Below, piece by piece: positions 16,717 to 25,457 of a DNA stretch of 64,000 nt (positions are counted from its first letter, which is position 1; every line of letters begins with the position of its first letter). The position numbers and the translations under genes are program-made. Source of the DNA: Streptomyces morookaense (GTDB lineage Bacteria > Actinomycetota > Actinomycetes > Streptomycetales > Streptomycetaceae); NCBI RefSeq assembly GCF_013030945.1, contig NZ_JABBXF010000002.1, positions 1-64,000 on the forward strand. Reading direction: 5' to 3'. The notes beneath the pieces were generated by a model. The model saw only the letters and a list, made by a program, of their open reading frames with translations. It did not search any database and was not told the DNA's origin.

Positions 16717-17253
16717 ATGCCGATATACCGTGCAATTCCCGCCGACGACACCGAGGCCCTGGCCGCCGTCGACGCCATCGACAACTCCTTTGTCACCACT
16801 GCCGTCCTCGAAGTGACCGCCCGCGCCGACGGGTTCGTCCTGCGCGAGGCACCGGTGGATCCGCCGCTGCTCAAGGAGTACCCGGACGAGGACGAGGAGC
16901 GCGCGGACGGTGCGGAGGTCGTGGCCGCCTACGAGGGCGCCGAGCTGTGCGGCGCGGTCACCGTGGCGTACCAGGCCTGGAACCGTCGCCTCCACATCGC
17001 CGACCTGCGGGTCTCCCCCGCCCACCGCGGCCGGGGCATCGGCCGCGGCCTGCTGGACCGGGTCCTCGCCCGGGGCCGCGAACTGGGCGCCCGCACGGCC
17101 TGGTTGGAGGTCACCAGCGTCAACGCCCCGGCGGTCCGGGCCTACCGGAAGATGGGGTTCACATTCGCCGGCCTGGACACCACGCTCTACACCGGCACCG
17201 CCTCCGAGGGCGAGACGGCCCTGTTCATGAGCCGTCCCCTGGCTTCCGGCTGA
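16717..17253 (+). CDS. GNAT acetyltransferase, streptothricin acetyltransferase-like
   Basis: This 178-residue protein has the acetyl-CoA loop of GNAT enzymes (VSPAHRGRGIGRGLL) and family features of streptothricin acetyltransferases: DGFVLREAPVDPPLLKEYPD, YQAWNRRLHIADL, LEVTSVNAPAVRAYRKMGF and [17 protein letters not shown]. Sat/STAT enzymes acetylate the beta-lysine amine of streptothricin and give resistance. The ATG with ACAGG five bases ahead is preferred over GTG 16711. Its last 29 bases overlap the 3' end of the convergent allantoicase gene. It may be a resistance gene or a housekeeping acetyltransferase with another substrate. Confidence 0.82.
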   Translation: MPIYRAIPADDTEALAAVDAIDNSFVTTAVLEVTARADGFVLREAPVDPPLLKEYPDEDEERADGAEVVAAYEGAELCGAVTVAYQAWNRRLHIADLRVSPAHRGRGIGRGLLDRVLARGRELGARTAWLEVTSVNAPAVRAYRKMGFTFAGLDTTLYTGTASEGETALFMSRPLASG

Positions 17254-18379
17254 GGGCCTCCGCCGTCAGGGAGCCGTGCACGCGCAGCCGGGCGAGGCCC
17301 CCGTCGGGATGGATGTCGACGCGGACGTGCGTGGCCGTCGGGGCTCCGTCGAGCAGGAAGCGGTGGACGGTGTCGGGCTGGAGGCGGGTGCGGGGCAGCA
17401 GCGGGGTCCAGCCGGTGGTGCGGTCGGCCGGGTCGGCGCCGGTGGTGGCGTCGAGGACATGGACGTCGGCCCAGCCGGGGGCGTTGCCCTTGTAGCAGCC
17501 CGTGTCGATCTCGACGGCACGCAGGACCGCCTGCCCGGTGAGCCGGTAGCGCACCCAGTCGTGGCCGCGGTCGCGTCGGCGGCGGGTCTCCCATCCGCCG
17601 TCCATCCGCAGGGAGCGGCCGGGATGGATGGAGTTGAGGGCGGAGGAGAAGAAGCGGTCGGAGGAGTCCTCGACATGGCCGCCGTTCTCGAGCGCGGCGA
17701 GGTCGAAGGTGCCGAGCGCGCCCAGCCAGGCGAGGTCGGGCACCGGCTCGCCGTGCACCCGCAGCCGGGCGATGCCGCCGTCGGGGTACTGGGCGAGGCG
17801 CAGGTGGGTGAAGCGTTCGCGGACGGCGACGGCGAAGCCGTTGGCGGCGTGGCCGCCCACGGGGGTGCGCGGGACGAGGGTCGTCCACGGCGCGTCCGGG
17901 GCCAGCAGCTCCTCCGGGGAGGGGGTGCCGGGCAGGGCGGTGGCCTCGACGGCGACGGACTCGGGGTGGTTGCCGCGGAAGTGGGCGGTGTCGACGACGA
18001 TGCCGTGGACGACGCCGGGCACCCCCAGGCGGACGAGCGCCCAGTCGTGGTCGCCGGGGGCGGGGTGCGGGGCGGCGGCGGTGCCGCGGCGGCGGCGGGT
18101 CTCCCAGCCGTCCATGATCTTGCCCTTGTGGCCGAAGAGTTCGGGGTCGAAGCGGGCGGGGCCGGGGACGAGCAGGTTCTCGCGGTCGGCGAAGAACTCG
18201 TCGTTGGCGGCGGTCACGGCGCCGCCCAGCCTCCGGTCGGCGAGGTCGGGAAGGACGTCGAAGGCGAAGGGCGCGGTGCGGTAGTCGGCGTAGGGGTCCC
18301 CGCCGGGGTAGGGGCGTGCGGGCCCGGTGAACTGCGGGGGAATATCCACGGGTTCGGCTATGTCACTCGTGTCTCTCAT
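17225..18379 (-). CDS. alc: Allantoicase
   Basis: This 384-residue enzyme hydrolyses allantoate to ureidoglycolate and urea. It shows the twofold internal repeat typical of the family: each half carries a GWETRRRR motif ([12 protein letters not shown] and [14 protein letters not shown]), an H-D-W segment followed by a variable linker, a D-T-A-H or D-T-G-C-Y hydrophobic strand, and a closing [13 protein letters not shown] or [13 protein letters not shown]. Its ATG overlaps the allantoinase stop (ATGA), so the pair is one operon. The 3' end crosses 29 bases into the convergent GNAT gene. Confidence 0.93.
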   Translation of the reverse strand: MRDTSDIAEPVDIPPQFTGPARPYPGGDPYADYRTAPFAFDVLPDLADRRLGGAVTAANDEFFADRENLLVPGPARFDPELFGHKGKIMDGWETRRRRGTAAAPHPAPGDHDWALVRLGVPGVVHGIVVDTAHFRGNHPESVAVEATALPGTPSPEELLAPDAPWTTLVPRTPVGGHAANGFAVAVRERFTHLRLAQYPDGGIARLRVHGEPVPDLAWLGALGTFDLAALENGGHVEDSSDRFFSSALNSIHPGRSLRMDGGWETRRRRDRGHDWVRYRLTGQAVLRAVEIDTGCYKGNAPGWADVHVLDATTGADPADRTTGWTPLLPRTRLQPDTVHRFLLDGAPTATHVRVDIHPDGGLARLRVHGSLTAEALSRKPGDGS

Positions 18380-19725
18380 ATGCGGGGGTGCTGCCTCTCC
18401 AGGAGTCGGCCGGTGGGCCCGGTGATGGGGGTGCCGTGGTCGGCGATCTTCCGGCCGCGCAGCCAGGTGGACCGCACGACGCCGTGCAGGGTGCGGCCCG
18501 CGTAGGCGGTGACCTGGTTGCGGTGGTGGAGCGCGGCCGGGTCGACGGTGAAGGTCTCGTCGGGGGCGAGAACGGCGAAGTCGGCGTCGCGGCCCGGCTC
18601 GACGGCGCCTTTACGGGCCAGGCCGGCGAGGGCGGCCGGGGCGGCGGACATCCAGCGGGCCACGTCGTCGAGCGTGTGACCGCGCCGCCGGGCCGCGGTC
18701 CAGACGGCGGGCAGCCCGAGCTGGAGGGAGGAGATGCCGCCCCATGCGGCGCCGAAGTCGGGGACCTTGAGGCCGGTGGTGCAGGGCGAGTGGTCGGAGA
18801 CGACGCAGTCGACGGTCCCGGCGGCGAGCCCCGCCCACAGCGCGTCCTGGTTGGCCGCCTCCCGGATGGGCGGGCAGCACTTGAACTCCGTGGCGCCGTC
18901 GGGTACTTCCTCCGCGGTCAGGGTGAGGAAGTGCGGGCAGGTCTCGGCGCTGACGGGCACGCCCTCGGCCTTGGCTGCGGCGACGAGGGGCAGCGCGTCC
19001 GAGGAGGACAGGTGCAGGACGTGCACACGCGTGCCGAAGCGCCGGGCCGCGTCGACGACGGCGGCCACGGCGGCGTTCTCGGCGGCCCGCGGGCGGGAGG
19101 CGAGGAAGTCGGCGTAGCGCGTGCCGCCGCGCTGCGGTGCTGCGGAGAGCCGGTCCGGGTCCTCGGCGTGCACGATCAGCAGGCCGCCGAAATCGGCGAT
19201 CCGGGCCGCGGCGGCCTCCAGTCCGCGGCGGTCCAGCGGCGGGAACTCCTCGACGCCGGAGGGCGAGAGGAAGCACTTGAAGCCGAACACCCCGGCGGCG
19301 TGCAGGGGTTGCAGGTCACCGGTGTTGCCGGGCACGGCTCCGCCCCAGAAGCCGACGTCGACGTGCACCGCCTGCTCCGCCACGGCCTGCTTGACGCGCA
19401 GATGAGCGACGGTCGTGGTGGGCGGAAGGCTGTTGAGGGGCATGTCGACGAGTGTGGTGACGCCCCCGGCGGCCGCGGCGCGGGTGGCGCTGCGAAAGCC
19501 CTCCCACTCGGTGCGGCCGGGGTCGTTGACGTGCACGTGGGTGTCGACGAGGCCGGGCAGCAGGACGTCGTCGCCGAGGTCCTCCAAGGCTTCTGCGGGC
19601 GGGAGTTCGGCCGCGTACGGCAGGACGGCGGCGATCCGCCCGTCCGCGACGGCGACGGAGGCGGGGCGGGTGCCGTCCGGGGTGACCACTCTCGTCGAGC
19701 GCAGCAACAGCTCCACCGCGGGCAT
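18376..19725 (-). CDS. allB: Allantoinase
   Basis: This 449-residue amidohydrolase opens the allantoin ring to allantoate. Metal ligands are visible: DTHVHVND (His63, His65), the probable carboxylated Lys in [27 protein letters not shown], and SDHSPC near residue 315. [20 protein letters not shown] is typical of AllB. It is the first gene of an allB-alc unit and is divergent from the IclR regulator; the 154-bp gap between them carries two inverted repeats. The GTP-independent, cytoplasmic reaction feeds nitrogen and glyoxylate release downstream. Confidence 0.95.
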   Translation of the reverse strand: MPAVELLLRSTRVVTPDGTRPASVAVADGRIAAVLPYAAELPPAEALEDLGDDVLLPGLVDTHVHVNDPGRTEWEGFRSATRAAAAGGVTTLVDMPLNSLPPTTTVAHLRVKQAVAEQAVHVDVGFWGGAVPGNTGDLQPLHAAGVFGFKCFLSPSGVEEFPPLDRRGLEAAAARIADFGGLLIVHAEDPDRLSAAPQRGGTRYADFLASRPRAAENAAVAAVVDAARRFGTRVHVLHLSSSDALPLVAAAKAEGVPVSAETCPHFLTLTAEEVPDGATEFKCCPPIREAANQDALWAGLAAGTVDCVVSDHSPCTTGLKVPDFGAAWGGISSLQLGLPAVWTAARRRGHTLDDVARWMSAAPAALAGLARKGAVEPGRDADFAVLAPDETFTVDPAALHHRNQVTAYAGRTLHGVVRSTWLRGRKIADHGTPITGPTGRLLERQHPRI

Positions 19726-19761
19726 GGCGCCCCCTCCTCGATCCGCCGGCCGGGTCCGTGC

Positions 19762-19778
19762 TTCAACACTCTGTTGAC
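19762..19778. promoter_or_regulatory. Inverted repeat TTCAACA-N3-TGTTGAC in the allB/allR gap
   Basis: TTCAACACTCTGTTGAC is an inverted repeat (CAACA/TGTTG core). The same 17-bp form, apart from the three central bases, occurs upstream of the fused OHCU decarboxylase/HIU hydrolase gene at 39858-39874. The site lies 37-53 bp from the allantoinase start, where a repressor would block its promoter. Confidence 0.65.
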
Positions 19779-19828
19779 GCCCGGGTGGCCCGCAGTCTTC
19801 TGCGGTGGCCCGACCCCGTCAAGACCCC

Positions 19829-19843
19829 TTCCGTACACCGGTA
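19829..19843. promoter_or_regulatory. Half-conserved TTCCG-N5-CGGAA-like box before allR
   Basis: TTCCGTACACCGGTA resembles the perfect repeat TTCCGCTATACGGAA found upstream of hyi and TTCCACCATGAGGAA upstream of malate synthase. One half is degenerate. It lies 36 bp before the allR start. Confidence 0.45.
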
Positions 19844-19879
19844 GGCTGCTGCCACTCACCGTCCCGGAAGGACCGCACC

Positions 19880-20665
19880 GTGCCCTCGCCCGCCGAGCCC
19901 CGAACCGCCTCGCCGACCGGTGGCGTCCAGTCGCTGGAGCGCGCCTTCGACCTGCTGGAGCGGATGGCCGACGCGGGTGGCGAGGTCGGGCTGAGCGAAC
20001 TCTCCACGAGCAGCGGCCTTCCGCTGCCCACCATCCACCGGCTGATGCGCACCCTCGTCGCCTGCGGCTACGTGCGCCAGCAGCCCAACCGCCGCTACGC
20101 GCTGGGCCCCCGGCTGATCCGCCTCGGCGAGAGCTCCTCCCGGCTGCTCGGCACCTGGGCCCGCCCGCACCTCGCGCGGCTGGTCGAGGGGACGGGCGAG
20201 ACGGCCAACATGGCGCTGCTGGACGGGGACGAGGTCGTCTACGTCGCCCAGGTGCCCTCGCGGCACTCGGTGCGGATGTTCACCGAGGTCGGCCGCCGGG
20301 TGCTGCCGCACTCCACGGGGGTCGGCAAGGCGCTGCTCGCCCAGTGCTCGGACGACGAGGTGCGCGCCCTGCTGGGGCGTACGGGGATGCCGGCTGCGAC
20401 CGAGAAGACGATCACCACGCCCGAGGCGTTCCTGACGGCGCTGGCGCGGGTGCGCGAGACGGGTTTCGCGGTGGACGACAACGAGCAGGAGCTGGGGGTC
20501 CGTTGCCTTGCGGTACCGGTGCCGGACTCCCCTACGGCGGCGGCGGTCTCCGTGTCGGGGCCGGCGGGCCGGGTGACGGACGAGGCGACGGAGATGATCG
20601 TGCCGCTGCTGAAGCGGGTGGCGGCGGAGCTCGCCGCCGAACTGGCGGTGCCGGACGCCCCGTAA
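19880..20665 (+). CDS. allR: IclR-family regulator of allantoin catabolism (AllR)
   Basis: This 261-residue protein has an IclR winged helix (GGVQSLERAFDLLERMADAG, LSELSTSSGLPLPTIHRLMRTLVACGYV) at residues ~15-80 and the C-terminal effector-binding domain (VPSRHSVRMFTEVGRRVLPHSTGVGKALLA, ETGFAVDDNEQELGVRCLAVPV). In S. coelicolor an IclR protein at this place, AllR, represses allantoin-pathway genes. GTG 19880 is chosen because GGAAGGA lies 7 bases ahead; an upstream in-frame ATG would add 25 residues unrelated to the family. It is divergent from allB. Effector binding to an allantoin-pathway intermediate is expected from the family. Confidence 0.9.
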   Translation: MPSPAEPRTASPTGGVQSLERAFDLLERMADAGGEVGLSELSTSSGLPLPTIHRLMRTLVACGYVRQQPNRRYALGPRLIRLGESSSRLLGTWARPHLARLVEGTGETANMALLDGDEVVYVAQVPSRHSVRMFTEVGRRVLPHSTGVGKALLAQCSDDEVRALLGRTGMPAATEKTITTPEAFLTALARVRETGFAVDDNEQELGVRCLAVPVPDSPTAAAVSVSGPAGRVTDEATEMIVPLLKRVAAELAAELAVPDAP

Positions 20666-20870
20666 GGGGCGCGGGGCTGTGTCGATATGCGGCTCCGCCG
20701 CGTGGGCGCGAGCAGGTGCGCCCCGTCAGGGGCGCGGGGAACTGCGCGAGCAGCCCCCACCGGCCTGCAGTCGACGCACTACCCCAGAGGTCCGGGGCGT
20801 AGCCCCGGGGACCCCGGCTGCGGGCACGTCGTGGCTGAGCGCGCAGTTCCCCGCGCCCCTTACGGGGCGC
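20661..20870. repeat. Intergenic REP-like inverted repeat, 'GGGGCGCGGGGAACTGCGCG' family
   Basis: The arm GCGCCCCGTCAGGGGCGCGG-GGAACTGCGCG (20718-20748) and its inverted partner (20836-20869) flank about 90 bases that contain a further GC stem. A short extra arm sits at the allR stop. The same element recurs at 27007, 44101, 45005 and 61301. It probably acts as a terminator for allR and the convergent gene. Confidence 0.8.
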
Positions 20871-21219
20871 GAGGCTCCTCGCGTGGTCGAGGCACCACAG
20901 ACGTCTCGTCGAAACTGTCCACCGCCGCGCGGACTTCGCCGAGCGCGCCGGACAGCGCGCTCACCGACCCCACGGCACCGGCGACCAACAGCAACGCACT
21001 CCGCAACCGCGAAACATCCGGCTCCCCGGCCCGCGCCATCGCGTCCAGCGCGGCGAGTTCGTCGTCGGCGGCCTCCCGGTCGGGTAAGGCGGCGGGGTGC
21101 CCGGCAAGGGCCTTGCGCAGCCGCGAGACGGCGGCGCACAGCACGACCGCTCTCGGGTCCGGATTCCGACCGGAATGGCCCGCTCGCTCCTCTTCCACCA
21201 CTACGGCGCCTTCCGTCAC
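20860..21219 (-). CDS. Conserved actinobacterial protein (DUF5955-like)
   Basis: This 119-residue protein is mainly helical: AVVLCAAVSRLRKALAG, ADDELAALDAMARAG, then VSRLRSALLLVAGAVGSVSA and LGEVRAAVDSF. The shape fits a small Streptomyces family that I recall as DUF5955, predicted to form a coiled or two-helix domain with a hydrophobic C-terminal half. No catalytic residues stand out. Its last codons lie inside the intergenic inverted repeat, so the exact C-terminus may be recent sequence. Function unknown. Confidence 0.65.
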   Translation of the reverse strand: MTEGAVVVEEERAGHSGRNPDPRAVVLCAAVSRLRKALAGHPAALPDREAADDELAALDAMARAGEPDVSRLRSALLLVAGAVGSVSALSGALGEVRAAVDSFDETSVVPRPREEPRAP

Positions 21220-21376
21220 GACTCTCCCCCTCCCACGGCCCGCCCGCGCGGATCAGTTAACGCCACTTTCTGTGCGACGCGCCACACGCACAGCGAAATT
21301 CAGGCCGCATGTTCCCGTGCGGGTGACGAACTGACGTCCGGCGCACACGCGCCCGGTCATGGGGTATGCAGGGAGC

Positions 21377-22027
21377 ATGAACAACTCCAAGGACCCTCGT
21401 GCACACGGGCCTTCGGTCGCCGGTCTGCTGCTGGCGGCCGGCGGCGGACGGCGCCTCGGCGGCCGGCCCAAAGCCCTACTGAGGTACCGAGGTGGTCTGC
21501 TGGCCGGGCACGCCCTGGAGGTGCTGCGCGCGGGCGGCTGCTCGCCGGTGCACGCCGTGCTGGGCGCGGGGGCCGCGGAGGTCCGCGAGCGGATCCGGCC
21601 GCTCGCGCCGGGGACGGTCCTCGTGGAGAACCCGGACTGGGCGGCGGGCATGGGCTCGTCGCTGCGGGCGGGCCTGGAGTCGCTCGCCGCCGTGCCGGGC
21701 GCCGGCGCCGTCCTGGTGATGCTGGTGGACCAGCCCCGCATCGGCCCGGAGGCGGTGGCGCGGGTGCTGGCCGCGCACCGCGCCGGCGCCGGCCTCGCCG
21801 CCGCGGCCTACGGGGGCGAGCGGGGGCACCCGGTGCTGTTCGCGCGGGAGCACTGGGCGGGCGTCGCGGCGGCGGCCCGCGGCGACCAGGGCGCGCGCAC
21901 GTATCTGCGCGCGCACGCCGCCGGGATCACGCTGGTCGAGTGCGGGGACGTCGCCGCGGCGGACGACCTCGACACCCCCGAGGACCTGGCGCGGCTCACG
22001 GCAGGCGGCATTGAACTTCCACCATGA
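21377..22027 (+). CDS. MobA-like nucleotidyltransferase (molybdenum cofactor cytidylyltransferase type)
   Basis: This 216-residue protein has the NTP-transferase signature [19 protein letters not shown] near the N-terminus and the metal Asp in [11 protein letters not shown], then [14 protein letters not shown] and a closing [10 protein letters not shown]. MocA/MobA-like enzymes add CMP or GMP to molybdopterin for xanthine dehydrogenase-type enzymes, which fits the purine genes here and the xanthine dehydrogenase at 61-64 kb. Other members are plain sugar-nucleotide transferases. The start MNNSKD has GGGAG very close; a start 18 bases upstream is possible. Its stop lies within an operator-like repeat of the next gene. 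Confidence 0.8.
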   Translation: MNNSKDPRAHGPSVAGLLLAAGGGRRLGGRPKALLRYRGGLLAGHALEVLRAGGCSPVHAVLGAGAAEVRERIRPLAPGTVLVENPDWAAGMGSSLRAGLESLAAVPGAGAVLVMLVDQPRIGPEAVARVLAAHRAGAGLAAAAYGGERGHPVLFAREHWAGVAAAARGDQGARTYLRAHAAGITLVECGDVAAADDLDTPEDLARLTAGGIELPP

Positions 22028-22031
22028 GGAA
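22017..22031. promoter_or_regulatory. TTCC-N7-GGAA inverted repeat upstream of malate synthase
   Basis: TTCCACCATGAGGAA overlaps the stop codon of the preceding gene and lies 43 bp before the malate synthase ATG. It has the same length and ends as TTCCGCTATACGGAA in the hyi promoter. Confidence 0.5.
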
Positions 22032-22074
22032 ACTACTGTCCGCTGTCTCCCTCCAGTTGAAGGAGCTGACCGCC

Positions 22075-23667
22075 ATGTCCGCAGCAACACCCGCCGAACC
22101 GGCCGTAGTCCAGGGCCCGCCCGTGGAACGCCAGGAGGAGGTGCTGACCGACGGTGCGCTCGCCTTCGTCGCCGCCCTGCACCGCCGCTTCACCGGCCGC
22201 CGCGACGAGCTGCTCGCCCAACGGGCCGTGCGCCGCGCGGAGATCGCCCGCACCGGCAGGCTGGACTTCCTCCCCGGCACCGCCCGCATCCGCGAGGACC
22301 CCTCCTGGCGCGTGGCCCCCGCACCGGCCGCCCTGGAGGACCGGCGCGTGGAGATCACCGGGCCGGCCGACGACCGCAGGATGACCGTCAACGCCCTCAA
22401 CTCCGGTGCCCGCGTGTGGCTCGCCGACTTCGAGGACGCCTCCGCCCCCACCTGGCAGAACGTGCTCGGGGGCCAGCTCAACCTGATCGACGCCTACGCG
22501 CGCCGCATCGACTTCACCACTCCCGAGGGCAAGTCCTACGCCCTCCGGCCCGCCGAGGAGCTGGCCACGGTCGTGATGCGCCCGCGCGGCTGGCACCTGG
22601 ACGAGCGCCACCTGACCGTCGACGGGCGGCCCGTGCCCGGCGCTCTCGTCGACTTCGGCCTCTACTTCTTCCACAACGCCCGGCGCCTGCTGGAGCTGGG
22701 CAAGGGCCCGTACTTCTACCTCCCCAAGACCGAGTCGCACCTCGAAGCCCGCCTGTGGAACGACGTGTTCGTCTTCGCCCAGGACTGGACGGGCCTGCCG
22801 CACGGCACGGTCCGCGCGACCGTCCTCATCGAGACGATCACCGCGGCCTACGAGATGGAGGAGATCCTCCACGAGCTGCGCGACCACGCCTCGGGGCTCA
22901 ACGCGGGCCGCTGGGACTACCTCTTCTCGATCGTGAAGAACTTCCGCGACGGCGGGGAGCGGTTCGTCCTGCCGGACCGCAACGCCGTCACCATGACCGC
23001 GCCCTTCATGCGCGCGTACACCGAACTCCTCGTCCGCACCTGCCACAAGCGCGGCGCGCACGCCATCGGCGGCATGGCGGCGTTCATCCCCTCGCGCAAG
23101 GACCCCGAGGTCAACGAGGTGGCCCTGGAGAAGGTGCGGGCCGACAAGGACCGGGAGGCGGCCGACGGCTTCGACGGCTCCTGGGTCGCCCACCCCGACC
23201 TCGTCCCGGTGGCCCGGGCCTCCTTCGACGCCGTCCTCGGCGCCCGCCCGCACCAGAAGGACCGGCTGCGCGAGGACGTGCACGTGACGGCTGATCAGCT
23301 CATCGCCGTGGACTCGCTGAAGGCCAGGCCGACGTCCGAGGGCCTGCGCAACGCCGTCCAGGTCGGCATCCGTTACATCGAGTCCTGGCTGCGCGGTCAC
23401 GGCGCGGTCGCCGTCTTCCATCTCATGGAGGACGCGGCCACGGCGGAGATCTCGCGCTCCCAGATCTGGCAGTGGGTCCATGCGGGGGTCGTCCTGGACA
23501 CGGGCGAGAAGGTGACCGCGGAGCTGGTCCGCCGCCTCGCCGCGGCGGAACTGGCAGCGGCCGACGAGGGCCGCTGGCAGGAGGCGCACGACCTGCTGCT
23601 GAAGGTGGCGTTGGACGAGGACTATGCGGAGTTCCTGACGCTGCCGGCGTACGAGCTGCTGGAGTGA
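22075..23667 (+). CDS. aceB: Malate synthase A
   Basis: This 530-residue enzyme condenses glyoxylate with acetyl-CoA to malate. It is the ~530-residue A isoform without the inserted domain of isoform G. Conserved stretches include [32 protein letters not shown] (metal and glyoxylate side), [11 protein letters not shown] (with the catalytic Arg), [33 protein letters not shown] and [20 protein letters not shown], where the Asp in MEDAATAE is the catalytic base. ATG 22075 has GAAGGAG 9 bases ahead. Beside the allantoin genes it consumes glyoxylate from ureide breakdown. Confidence 0.95.
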   Translation: MSAATPAEPAVVQGPPVERQEEVLTDGALAFVAALHRRFTGRRDELLAQRAVRRAEIARTGRLDFLPGTARIREDPSWRVAPAPAALEDRRVEITGPADDRRMTVNALNSGARVWLADFEDASAPTWQNVLGGQLNLIDAYARRIDFTTPEGKSYALRPAEELATVVMRPRGWHLDERHLTVDGRPVPGALVDFGLYFFHNARRLLELGKGPYFYLPKTESHLEARLWNDVFVFAQDWTGLPHGTVRATVLIETITAAYEMEEILHELRDHASGLNAGRWDYLFSIVKNFRDGGERFVLPDRNAVTMTAPFMRAYTELLVRTCHKRGAHAIGGMAAFIPSRKDPEVNEVALEKVRADKDREAADGFDGSWVAHPDLVPVARASFDAVLGARPHQKDRLREDVHVTADQLIAVDSLKARPTSEGLRNAVQVGIRYIESWLRGHGAVAVFHLMEDAATAEISRSQIWQWVHAGVVLDTGEKVTAELVRRLAAAELAAADEGRWQEAHDLLLKVALDEDYAEFLTLPAYELLE

Positions 23668-23753
23668 GGGGCTGCCGGGGCGCCGTTCATGTCTCAAGGG
23701 CCGCCTCGCAGATGACCCCGTGCTGCCAGAGCCTCTCACCGGCATGTTTGTAT

Positions 23754-25385
23754 ATGCCAGTGATCGTTAACGCACAGGAAACATCCGGGCCGCGGATATA
23801 CATCGAGCGCATTCTGGAGCATTGGAACCGGGACGAGGACGCCGAGGCGCTCGTCCAGGGGGCGCAGCGGCTGACCAGACGGGAGGCTCGGCGGCAGCTG
23901 TTCAGGCTGGGGCATGCGCTGCGCCGGCAGGGGCTCGCGCCCGGCGACGGGGTGGGGCTGTTTCTGGCCAACCGCGTGGACTCCGTGCTCGTGCAACTCG
24001 CCGTCCATCTCATCGGCTGTCGCGTCGTGTTCCTGCCGCCCGAGCCGGGGCCCGGCGAACTCGCCGCGCTGGTCGAGCAGTCCCGGGCGCGCGTCGTGGT
24101 CACCGACCCGACCTTCGCGCAGCGGGCCGCCGACGCGGCCGGCCGCAGCGTCCACGCCCCCGCACTGCTCGGCCTCGGGCCCTGTGAGCAGCAGTGCCCG
24201 GACCTGCTGGCCCTGGCCGCCGAGTGCCCGGACGTGCGCCCGGAGGGCGTGCCCGCCCCGGGAGCGGACGAGGCCGTCACCGTCCTCTACACCGGCGGCA
24301 CCCTGGGCCGGCCCAAGCTGGCCGCGCACAGCCACCAGCTCTACAACATGCTGCTGGACCTGGTGGACGACGCCGAGCAGGACTCCGGCTCCACGCTCTT
24401 CCCGGCCATGGACGAGGGCACGGACAGGGTGCTCGTCTCCACACTGCTCACGCACGGCAGCGGTCACCTCACCTCGCTCCAGGCTCTGGTGACGGGGTCC
24501 ACCCTCGTCGTGCTGCCCGAATTCGAAGCGGGCGCGGCGTTGACGGTGCTGCGCGAGGAGCGCATCACCGCGACGATGTTCGTACCGCCGATGCTCTACG
24601 CGGTGCTCGACCACCCGGAGTGCAAGCCGGGCGCCCTGCCCGCGCTGCGGGGGATCGTCGTCGGCGGCGCGGCCACGTCGCCCAGCCGGCTGCAGCAGAC
24701 GGTCGAGGTGTTCGGGCCCGTGCTCAGCCAGGGCTACGGGCAGTCGGAGGCGCTCGGAATCAGTGCCTTCGGTGCAGAGGAACTCGTCTCGGAGGCAGCC
24801 CGGCGCCCCGAGCTCTGGCGCAGCTGCGGTCGCGCCATCAGGGATGCCGAGATCGAGATCCGTGGTGAAGGGAGCACAGCGGCACTGCCCGTCGGGCAGG
24901 TCGGCGAGGTGTGCGTCCGCGGCGAGACGGTGATGCTGGGCTACTTCGAGGACCCGGAGCGCACCGCGGCGGCCCTGCACGACGGCTGGCTGCGCACCGG
25001 GGACCTGGGGTACCTCGACGCCGAGGGGTACCTCTACCTCGTCGACCGGGCCAAGGACATCATCGTCACCGGCAGCACCAGCGACAACGTGTACTCGAGG
25101 GTGCTGGAGGACTTCCTCCTCACGCTGCCCGGTGTGCGCAATGCGGCGGCGGTGGGGATGCCGGACGAGGAGTACGGGGAGGCCGTGCAGATCTTCCTGG
25201 CCACGGCCGAGGGCGCGGACGTCGACCCGGAGGCGGTCGGCGCTGCGGTGACCGCCGAGTTGGGCGAGCTGTACACGCCACGGGAGACCGTGCTGATGGA
25301 TCGGCTGCCGACGACCAAGGTGGGCAAGGTGGACAAGAAGGCGCTGCGCGCCGCGTGGCTGAGCGGGGACTTGCGCACGGTGTAG
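23754..25385 (+). CDS. AMP-dependent acyl-CoA synthetase/ligase
   Basis: This 543-residue adenylate-forming enzyme activates a carboxylic acid with ATP. The AMP-binding core reads VLYTGGTLGRPKLAAHSH (P-loop, here TGGT instead of TSGT), GYGQSEALGIS, LRTGDLGYLD, VDRAKDIIVT and PTTKVGKVDKKAL with the C-terminal catalytic Lys. YIERILEHWNRDEDAEAL at the start is unusual for housekeeping fatty-acid ligases and resembles stand-alone ligases in secondary metabolism. No good ribosome site precedes ATG 23754; ATG 23712 is the next choice. It follows malate synthase by 86 bases and ends at a two-way terminator. Confidence 0.85.
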   Translation: MPVIVNAQETSGPRIYIERILEHWNRDEDAEALVQGAQRLTRREARRQLFRLGHALRRQGLAPGDGVGLFLANRVDSVLVQLAVHLIGCRVVFLPPEPGPGELAALVEQSRARVVVTDPTFAQRAADAAGRSVHAPALLGLGPCEQQCPDLLALAAECPDVRPEGVPAPGADEAVTVLYTGGTLGRPKLAAHSHQLYNMLLDLVDDAEQDSGSTLFPAMDEGTDRVLVSTLLTHGSGHLTSLQALVTGSTLVVLPEFEAGAALTVLREERITATMFVPPMLYAVLDHPECKPGALPALRGIVVGGAATSPSRLQQTVEVFGPVLSQGYGQSEALGISAFGAEELVSEAARRPELWRSCGRAIRDAEIEIRGEGSTAALPVGQVGEVCVRGETVMLGYFEDPERTAAALHDGWLRTGDLGYLDAEGYLYLVDRAKDIIVTGSTSDNVYSRVLEDFLLTLPGVRNAAAVGMPDEEYGEAVQIFLATAEGADVDPEAVGAAVTAELGELYTPRETVLMDRLPTTKVGKVDKKALRAAWLSGDLRTV

Positions 25386-25400
25386 GTCCACCTCGGCCTT

Positions 25401-25453
25401 CCGCCCTTTCCCCCCTTTCCGGCCTTTCACCGGGAAAGGGCGGAAAGGGCGGC
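25401..25453. terminator. Convergent terminator stem-loop
   Basis: A ~22-bp near-perfect inverted repeat (25401-25422 with 25431-25453), built from CCGCCCTTTCC units, lies between the convergent ligase and YfcC-type genes and can end both transcripts. The right arm runs to within five bases of the transporter's stop. Confidence 0.8.
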
Positions 25454-25457
25454 GCCG

